From NCBI GenBank assembly GCA_008933995.1, contig WARS01000025.1:7795477-7859476 (forward strand): DNA of 64,000 nt, read 5' to 3'. Positions 56,260 through 64,000 of the stretch are shown here, one piece after another. Under the pieces are notes generated by a model that was not told the DNA's origin, made no database searches, and saw only the letters and a program-made list of their open reading frames with translations. Each line of letters begins with the position of its first letter. The first letter of the stretch is position 1. The stretch comes from Datnioides undecimradiatus (lineage: Eukaryota; Chordata; Actinopteri; Lobotiformes; Datnioididae). Position numbers and translations under genes: made by a program.

Positions 56260-56770
56260 ATCAGATACTTGCCTTGAATTCTCATTCTGCAGCCGCCCTT
56301 TTATGCTCCACATAAACCAGAGATTTACACCTGAATTATGCTCCTGGTGAAGTGTTCGCACCCCGCTTATCTATCCATTATTGCTCACACGCCAGTGAGT
56401 GCTGAACCTTCAGTTCCTGACCGGGGGGCAAAGACATACACAAAAAAAATAATCTTGATTATCCTTCTCAGATTGTCTCGCAGACGTAGCGGGGGTTTTA
56501 TTGTGCAAGTCAAGGGCCCAGGACTCAAGACATGTAAGTTCAATAGCACTCAGAGCTTTTCTTTCCTCCCAGCATGCATTTTGTCCGAGGAGCTGCAGTA
56601 TCCGTGTGATTGAGCGTGGCCTCTGCGTCCCGTCTTACAAATTACACTCATATGCAGCTAATTTGCACTGGGCTGAAATGTTTTGGAGGAAGCATCATGT
56701 CACCCAAATCATGTTTAATGGAAACATTTCGTTAACACAGGAAGCGTCGATGCTCTTATGCTGCAGTGAG
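56260..56770. other. Candidate conserved noncoding element(s)
   Basis: CTTGAATTCTCATTCTGCAG, CACCTGAATTATGC and CATTATTGC, and from 56.56 kb AGCATGCATTTTGTCC, CATATGCAGCTAATTTGCAC and CAAATCATGTTTAATGG. Non-repetitive with CATATG and TAATTTGCA-type cores. Texture only. Confidence 0.3.
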
Positions 56771-57775
56771 AAGTTGAGGAGAGGAGGTTTGGATGGGTCC
56801 AGACTGAAAACAGAGCTGCGTTTGGCGATAGGAAGTTCCTGCAGGTTCTAGTGAAGTGTTAGTGAAGTCCACCTCAGGAAATACGGTTTAATTAGACGTG
56901 AAAACACCAGAACACAGTTTAAAATGTTGTGAAGGGGGATTTTGTATCTCTGGAGTTACTGTGCGGGCAACAACATTGAGGAGTTTCATTGTTCTCATTA
57001 CCTTCAGTACCAGGACTGTGCGTTCCCTCTAAGCCAGACAGCAACATCAGTATTCTGCAAAACCACGTCCGATGACCTATTTCACCTCCTGCAACATCTA
57101 TCTGAGGAACTGCGCTGCGGTCAAGGTTGAGGTGGGATTGTGAGGAACTTCTCCCTGCATCGTGAGTGAATGCTGGCATTGGCGAGACGTCAAGAGCTGC
57201 GTAATCAGTCCGGGCTGAAAGAATCGACCATTGCTGTGCTGTTGGCGGATGACGCTGCTTTGTATTGTGCTAAAGCGTCAAGTCTGACTTTTGCGCCCAG
57301 TGAACCTGCAATTACACTGAAGCAACAAGGTCTCCTCTGGGTTGTGTTGTGAGTATTGTGCAAATGTTTTTTTTTCCAAACGATGGTGTGGTGACAAACT
57401 TCACCCCTGCCTGGGTGTTTGGTTTAACTCAGTGAATGAAATCCAATGGAGGGTAGAGTCTGCAGGACTTTGACCACAGAGCACAGGGTTCACATCCGAA
57501 CTCAGTTGCGATTTAGGTCTGGGAGAAGATATTATGGGCGAAAACAAATGTTGTGCCACTTGTAAATACGTTAATTAACAAACTATTCTCATTATTTTTT
57601 ATAGAAAACGTGATCGTGTTGCCATAACGTGTCGATCTGAGTGCCGCCTTAAATTGTGCAATGACAGGATATCACAGAGACGATGCTTTTATGGCGATAA
57701 GAAAATGTAACTGAAGCAGCGTAACGTGGTAAAATTAAATATGGACGTCGATGCAAATTAAAGCAGCATTGCGGA
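56771..57775. other. Unannotated noncoding stretch
   Basis: Unique sequence with no gene or element recognised. Short frames on both strands. Confidence 0.4.
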
Positions 57776-57779
57776 GAAT

Positions 57780-57962
57780 TGAGTGACTTCTGGTGGTGAC
57801 GCTGCAGATTGCAACCCAACTGAATACGCCTGCAAGTGTGGGTACGACCTATGGTGGCCACTGAAAATGCAATGTATATAACGGGCTCGGTCTAAGTTTT
57901 GGAAACACAATTATTCTTATATTCTGGTAATTATACGTGAATGAAAACAGAAATCTGAATGC
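57780..57962 (+). repeat. Dispersed teleost repeat, AACACAATTATTCTTAT family
   Basis: GCTGCAGATTGCAACCCAAC, CTGAATACGCC, CTATGGTGGCC and, after a short gap, GGAAACACAATTATTCTTAT, CTGGTAATTATACGTGAATG and AAAACAGAAATCTGAAT follow the order of a very common fish repeat. The middle third of that repeat seems deleted between about 57870 and 57895. Class uncertain. Confidence 0.6.
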
Positions 57963-58225
57963 TGCACCTTTAAATGTATGTGCACGGATCTAACAAGGTC
58001 ATCTTTCTGAGCGCTACGCCAGTTTATCCACTTCCTGCGAGCGGTCATGTGCCGCAAACAAGTGAGCTGCTGTCCGAACGCAGTCGCCAGCCGGCACACA
58101 GCCGACGGTGGCGTTGCTCACAACCATCAAGTCCGCAGGGCTCGCAGGCTGAACAGGTCTGACTCACCTTGTGGCCGACCAGATGCCACTTTTGCTGTTT
58201 TGCATACGTGTGTGTTAGCATGCAC

Positions 58226-58258
58226 GTGTGTGAGTGTGTGTGTGTGTGTGTGTGTGTT
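58226..58258. repeat. (GT)n microsatellite
   Basis: GTGTGTGAG followed by about twelve uninterrupted GT units. Confidence 0.95.
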
Positions 58259-58299
58259 TGGGGGCAGCTATCAGCAACTGACCCGTGACCCCGCTGAGC

Positions 58300-58680
58300 C
58301 TGTTAAGTACAGTGGGATTCTGCAGGAGAACTGGAGGATTAATGACAATAGCGAGACCACCGCGCAGTCGCCGCCGCAGGGACCAGCCGCCGCTAATTAG
58401 ATACATGGGAGAAGAGGAAAGTGCCCTTGTCTGAGCAGCTAGATATCAAAGGAGGCTGCAACAAGCTCTGCAAGATTATGTCATTTTTTCACAAAGTGTG
58501 CTTCTTAATGTGTCTCATTTTTGTGAGCACACCGTAGCCCCCGATAGAGAAGCGGCGTGGTCCAAAACGAATTTTTCCTCACTGTAAATTAGCATTTGAA
58601 GGGTTTCTTTTAATAATAACCTGTTCCTCGTGTGTACTAGCACGGGAGTCTCAAGGATAATTTAATACTAGTATAGGGTT
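58300..58680. other. Candidate conserved noncoding element
   Basis: GGAGGATTAATGACAATAGC, GCTAATTAGATACATGGG, CTAGATATCAAAGG, GCAAGATTATGTC, TGTAAATTAGCATTTGAAGG and TTTTAATAATAACC occur in non-repetitive sequence. GGATTAATGACAAT combines an Otx-type core with a SOX-like core. Confidence 0.3.
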
Positions 58681-60505
58681 ATGTTCTGGCCACTGAACAT
58701 CTCTGCTCCTTTCATTATGGCGAACGTGTACCTGTCGGCTTCAGCGGCTGTGCTGGAGGCCTTAAATCACCGCTGCTGTGGGTTAAAAAGAACACAGAGA
58801 AGATGCCTAATTCATAAAAATGTTAAAAATGTAAAAGTAACTTGGTATAAACTGATCCCCTTTGTGCAAAGACTGACAAAGACTGTTTGTACCCATGTGT
58901 TAATTGGCTACGTTTAGTAGCTTTTGTTGGTTTGGAGGTGACACCGACGAACATTTGAGACTCGGTTTGTTTTTCAGATTCAACGCACTCGGTGGCAGGA
59001 AGCGGCAAATGCAGACGGGCTTAATAATAAGCAACAATCAGCCCACTCCTCTGAGTTCAGAGGCCTGAAACGGAGAGTCACGAGTCGTCGACGTCGCATG
59101 GCGGCGCTCTGGGTGGAGCGGCAAATTAAGCTAGTGCTGTGAAATCATGTGCACGCGTAGTCGGACAAAAGTGCTTTAAACCTCATTTTAAGGCAAAGTT
59201 GCCGAACCGTAAAAGCATTTTATCAGCTTCGCCTGATGATTCTACACACGCTCGTTGCAAGTTAAGCTACGTTCCTCTCCCCCATTCATTTAAATGGAGA
59301 CAGTTGCCAAGATGGCCGCCGAACGGTGAAACTCATTTTTAAGGACTTTGGCGCCACTATTATTCTTTCTTAGTAAGGAAGTATGATATTCATAGTTCCC
59401 AAGAGCTGTTTGAAATTCACATTCATTTCTTCAAACACCTGAACATCCGATCGTCTCTACAGCGTAAGTAGAGACAAATGGTGAAGCTCAAAGGCGTCAC
59501 GCTGACGTTTAAGGTTTGTTGATTGATTCAAGTCGTCAACTCATGCACTGAACAACATGCACGGAGAAATTAAAAGTTGCTGCCGGTCGCCTTTGATCAA
59601 CAGAGCGAACTGAATTATGTCATCCCAGTCTGTAGCGAGCTAACGCTAACGCTAAGATGAAGAGGCGGCAAAAGCCCCTTTCCATCATCACCGACTCTTC
59701 TGATTGATGCAAAGAAACATGACAAAGACTTAAACTACACCCACGACGTCTGTAGACGTTTGCACGCTGCACTGCAACTTTGCATGTGTTCTTGCACATG
59801 TTGCTTTAATGCCACGCTAAATATAACCGGCCACGTCCGTAAGGAGAGCCTAACGCTGTGGTCAGTTATAGTCGACTGACGTATAGAAACCGCCTTCGAA
59901 AACAAGCAGCAGCTTAACCGTACGTGTCCACGTCTGTTTGTTAGCGCCGCTTCGTGTGTCGGGGTTTGAAGAGGAAGAGCAGCAGACACTTTTCCTCGTG
60001 ACTGAAGAATGAAAGCGATTGTCCCAGACAGCGCGGACCCGGGAAATTGCCTTTGATGTCGGCATGACAGGTGAGAGAATACAATCTGCTGATTTCACTT
60101 GTGGGTGGGGAGCTTTGTCAGGTCTGCAAAGGGCCCCCGTGCGCACATTTCAGGCCGGGCAATTTTTGTGTTGAATATTGGTATGCACGTCCCCTTCAAT
60201 TTATATCCGAACTAATGCGGTGTGACGCGGCGCCGCTTTCATGTTGGAATCGGTTTCTCAGGAAGACTGACTCAATTTCAACCCCCCCACCGCCGCCCCA
60301 CCACCCCGTCCTCTCTGTCTTCTCCATCTTTCCAGCTGTTTGGCTTCGCCTGCACGACTCCGACTTGGGAGGCAGGCTAAAGGGTGTCGGTGTATTTCAG
60401 TACCAATCTGTGTTCCCTGTGAGGGATATCACTTGTACTCGAGTCTCACACTGCACTTTTAGGTTTCCCCTTGCCTCTCAGCTAGTGTGTGCATGCCTTT
60501 TGTAT

Positions 60506-60510
<5 letters not shown>
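58681..60510. other. Unannotated noncoding stretch
   Basis: Parts of 59040-59340 (AAGATGGCCGCCGAACGG, CCATTCATTTAAATGG) have phrases common in eroded fish repeats, without a clear family. A GCTAACGCTAACGCTAAG cluster is at 59639-59656. The 174-codon frame at 60071-60595 runs into the TG repeat and is not recognised. Confidence 0.4.

Positions 60511-60511
<1 letters not shown>

Positions 60512-60556
<45 letters not shown>
60512..60556. repeat. (GT)n microsatellite
   Basis: About twenty-two uninterrupted units, the longest dinucleotide run in the window. Confidence 0.97.
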
Positions 60557-60558
<2 letters not shown>

Positions 60559-60687
60559 GGAGAGAAAAGAGGTGGCCAGCTGCTCAGCAGTGTAAGACAG
60601 TAGTCTCCACTCCATCCAGCTGTCTTGCAAGCCTCCCCTGGGCTTCTCCGACACACTCTGTCAGCCAACATCTCGCGCGCTCTCGTG

Positions 60688-60689
<2 letters not shown>

Positions 60690-60719
<30 letters not shown>
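60690..60719. repeat. (GC)n(AC)n microsatellite
   Basis: GCGCGCGC passing into about ten AC units. The CA strand orientation is opposite to that of the GT run 130 bases upstream. Confidence 0.95.
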
Positions 60720-62420
60720 GGGATCAGGCTTCATTCGCTCCATACCTCCCTGTCATGGTTTGTACATCCTGTCCCTGCATGTATGTGTTTCTCTGTATGT
60801 TTATCGCTCCTCCACACAGACCAAACCTTCATTTCAGTCCCGCTGTGTCTGGTTTGTTTGCCTCAGTGGAGAACATCTCTGTCCAGCGTACAGCAGCTGA
60901 CACTCCCCCAGTCCCCCAGCGACAAACAGACAGCACTCAATCCTCCGTCGATACCGCCCGGCCAATTAAACCTTCCGATCCATCAATGCAGAATTCGGGT
61001 GATGAGCAATTTATTTATTATTACTGATTTACTGACGCGTGAACTCCTTTGAGTAAACAGGTACAGTAGATGAGAGAGAACAGACGGGCTTTTCCTGCAA
61101 TCACACACGCCTAAACAGCGTTCACACATTTGTAGAGCGGGTGGGTTTGTGACGGACACGCTCCTCCCATGACCAGGAGGTCTATGCATGCAACTCAAGC
61201 AGAGATCCCAACTGTGCTTGAGTTGCAGGACTGGTTTAATTCCTAAATCAGGCACTTTCTGTACCTGACTCACACCCGTCCAACTGCCTCTGCCGGAGCA
61301 GAGTCAGGAGGGTTAAACGCTTGGTTCACCCACATTACACCCCATTTAGCTCTTGTAGCATCTCGCCGTGCAGATTTGGCTATCGTGGCTGCAGCGACAC
61401 AGCTGGTGCAAACTCACAACTAAAACTCTACAAAGCTACAATGCTACAAAGCATGCTAAGCTAACTGCTTTATTAAAGCGGTCTGCAGATGATGATGAGG
61501 ACAACGACAAAGATGCAGAGGCAGGAATGCTTTGTTACGCTAACATGCTACGCGCTAGGAACTCCGCAAACTAAAGAAGCAAATGTTGTTTTTAAAAGAT
61601 GGAGTTTCACTGCTCGTGCAACTCGAGTCCCTGCTGCAGGTTTTCTTGGTTTCACACACATAAAATTTGTGTATTCTGTCATCAGTTTTGACCATAATGG
61701 ATAAAATAAACATGCAAACTTTTCATTTATGCATTAATTATTATTTGCTTTGCTCACGGCTGCAAATAAAAGTAATTCGTTACCTGCATTGCTGTAAAAT
61801 GTGAATTGTATGGCAGTAGTAGCTGACAGATCGTAGTGGTGTAGCACAGTGCAGGTCAGATACGGCGAAAGCAAGTCGACGGACCAGCCGTAATATCCAC
61901 ATCTGCAAAAATCAAGACTCGACCTCAGCTTAAAGAGCAAATGAGTCAAACTCTAAGAAGAATCTGTTGCTGTTGTCGCCTGTTTCTCGCCTAAAATGGT
62001 TTCAGAAGCATAGTTTAGTTTAGTTTCAGCGGATTCAGTGCATCCCAACCGCAAGGCCTGCATGGCGTCAGATCACAAACCTCTGCAAAGCATGAAGTCT
62101 CGACAGACGTGTCCTTTCTCAGGTTCCTGTTGTCTCTCCCTGTCTCACACGGCGTCGCTCTCATGTGTTACTGTTCCTGGTAAAAGTCCCTGTGCCGTCC
62201 CCCAGATTGATCAATCACCTGCTCATAGGAGCTTGAAAGCCCCCTGCTAACACTGCCACCACCACCTCCCCACACCCACCTCCCCTCCACAGCATCCACC
62301 TGCACCCTTCACACTGGCAGCCTTGTGGGCACAAGCCCTGCATGGATGACTCACTGACTTTTCTGTTGGTGCGCGTGTTTCCATCTGTCTGTGTGTAGGT
62401 GTTGCGCTTGTGTTCCTCTC
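60720..62420. other. Unannotated noncoding stretch
   Basis: Unique sequence with a GCTA-type cluster at 61425-61560 (CATGCTAAGCTAACTGC, ACGCTAACATGCTACGCGC) and a TTTAG x3 run near 62011-62026. No gene. Confidence 0.4.
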
Positions 62421-62421
62421 T

Positions 62422-62422
<1 letters not shown>

Positions 62423-62455
<33 letters not shown>
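62423..62455. repeat. (CA)n microsatellite
   Basis: About sixteen CA units followed by CTCACGCTCTGG and a CGCGCGC stretch. Confidence 0.95.
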
Positions 62456-62459
<4 letters not shown>

Positions 62460-63770
62460 GCTCTGGCACACACGCGCGCACGCATGCATCCATCAGAGCA
62501 GGAGAGGAGAGTCAAGCGGGAGATTGACTTTAGCAAAAAGAGCAGACAGCCGTCGCCAGCTGAACGCTTGAGATGTTTCCTTCATAGCACTCAGCTTTCA
62601 CAGCAGATTACAGACACTCGCTGACTGGTCTTCAGTTTAGTGGCCAAGGACCTCTCTGGAATACTGATGGCGGCCAGCGTGGAGCCCTGCGACTGGATCT
62701 ACACTGCTCCTGCTCCCGTGCTCGCTGTGGAGGATCTGGACTTCCGTCGCACATCCAGTCAAACCAGCCACAAACCTGACATTTTACCTAAACCGTAGTC
62801 TGGTTTTTCTCATCCGTTGTCAATATGGAAGCAGCTATTTTTGGATCAAATCTGTTAAACTTTAGTCTTTAGATTTTGTTTATTTCATGTATCTCAGTCT
62901 GAAATGTATCTCAGTCTGAAACGCAGCCCAGAGCTCATCTCACCGCTGAATGAGGGATGAGTCACCCAGGCTTGTGGAGCCGTTAACCCCTAAAGAGCTG
63001 CTTTTAAACCGCGGCAGACTCAGAGGAAGCTGCGCAGATCGCTCATCACTTGGACGGAGGAGGACGGAAAGCACACTTACTGTTGGGCGTCAGGAGTGTC
63101 GATTAAGGAGACGCAGCTACTGGTCTCTCTGCCGCCATGTTTGGTGTTTCGCATTTCCAACCGTCGACTAATTCACACATCCGCTAATCCTTTTAGCACA
63201 GGTGCTAATGCGTTTCTCGTAACTTTGCTGCAAAAAGAAACTGTAAAATCTGATTTTGTGTTAAACTGAGGGGTGCAGCCGTCACCAGCTGCTTTGTTTT
63301 CGTCTGAGCGCTGGGTAAAACACATTTTCCTGCAATTCAGCGGCCCAAATTCGACCCGTCACGGTGTCGGCGTGCACGGTGAGCGTTTTGGACGAACTAC
63401 AAATCCAGAGTACGCGCACACCGTCGTGCAGGAGTCTTTAGCGGATTTCCTTCTGTAGGAAAACAAACTCTTTGGAGCTCGGAGGCTCGCTCCCCTTCTG
63501 TCTCCGCCGGCCCCGCTGCAGAGTGCAGCTCATTGATAAGGGTTTCTGTCCTTGTCACCAAGGACTGATGTCTTTCTGTCAACTCCCAGGCAGCCCTGTT
63601 CCTCATTCCACACTATTGTTTTTCGTCTCTTCTATACCTGACAGATCCCTATCGCCCTCCTCCCCCCCTCCTCCCCCAGCGCCACCTGCCCTCCTTCCCC
63701 GAGAGCCATTCATTCCTTCCACGGCGCCGGCAGGCGCAGCTTACAAGTTATTGTCTCAATCAGTGCTCCT
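62456..63770. other. Unannotated noncoding stretch
   Basis: Includes a perfect 17-bp tandem duplication TGTATCTCAGTCTGAAA (62888-62904 and 62905-62921) and a C-rich stretch near 63655-63680. Frames of 61-101 codons are unrecognised. Confidence 0.4.
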
Positions 63771-63774
63771 TCTC

Positions 63775-63955
63775 TAAAGTCACATCGCCACCATCTCATA
63801 AAGCTCCGGGAGGGCGCTCATCTTGTGAATCCCATAAGCTTTCCGTCTGAAGCCCGTGCATGCATCAGAGCGTTACAAGGGGAACATTACAGCGGCCATT
63901 GTTGGAACATCCAATCAGGCGACATGTGCTATTTCTGCATGCACAAAATACACTC
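63775..63955. other. Candidate conserved noncoding element
   Basis: CATCTCATAAAGCTCCGG, GTGAATCCCATAAGC, GTGCATGCATCAGAGC, GCCATTGTTGGAACATCCAA and GACATGTGCTATTTCTGCAT, without repeats. CCATTGTT is a strong SOX core. Texture only. Confidence 0.25.
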
Positions 63956-63957
63956 AT

Positions 63958-63980
63958 ACACACACACACACACACACACA
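63958..63980. repeat. (CA)n microsatellite
   Basis: About eleven CA units near the right edge. Confidence 0.95.
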
Positions 63981-64000
63981 GCCATTTCGCTATTTCACCA

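Noticed and set aside
60071-60595. 174-codon plus-strand open frame
   Set aside because: Its last third is translated from the long GT repeat, and the rest has no domain or exon boundaries.
1-64000. CRISPR arrays, bacterial operons, tRNA, rRNA or known microRNA genes
   Set aside because: No regularly spaced short repeats with unique spacers, no intact tRNA A/B-box pair, no ribosomal RNA and none of the common vertebrate microRNA sequences I know were seen on either strand.

Overview
This window reads as nuclear DNA of a teleost fish, most likely a percomorph. The evidence is its repeat content: several interspersed families that I know from many spiny-rayed fish genomes, dense (CA)n/(GT)n microsatellites, and clusters of TTAGC/GCTAA-type motifs. 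There is no bacterial-style gene packing. I found no protein-coding gene I can name. Open frames are short, overlap on both strands and match no family I recognise. The longest (253 codons, about 23.55-24.31 kb) starts inside a minisatellite and is explained by its period. The window is best described as an intergenic or long-intron stretch with regulatory potential.

Layout. The first 300 bases hold a copy of a common fish repeat. From 0.3 to 6.4 kb the DNA is mostly single-copy, with CTCF-like motifs near 2.7 and 4.5 kb. From about 6.4 to 9.1 kb is a CpG-rich domain, the best promoter candidate. It contains a full match to the classic 17-base RE1 (REST/NRSF) consensus at 8503-8519, a G-quadruplex motif and an old SINE fragment. 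From 9 to 36 kb the sequence is mostly unique, with several AT-rich, homeodomain-core-rich blocks that look like conserved noncoding element candidates, an in-frame 84/78-bp minisatellite at 23.5 kb and an 18-bp perfect palindrome at 31.8 kb. From 36 to 52 kb the repeat load rises: an LTR at 36.3 kb, a dispersed fish element at 41.3 kb, a tandem fish repeat at 43.1-44.0 kb interrupted by a solo LTR with matching target-site duplications, a SINE at 44.3 kb, a local duplication at 47.4/48.2 kb and another dispersed element at 51.7 kb. From 52 to 64 kb are more noncoding-element candidates, one more fish repeat (57.8 kb) and many microsatellites.

How it may work together: the CpG domain with RE1 could be the 5' end of a neuronally restricted gene whose coding exons lie outside the window. 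The AT-rich blocks could be its enhancers or those of a neighbouring developmental gene. This is inference. Conservation could not be measured here, and naming the locus needs alignment to other fish genomes.
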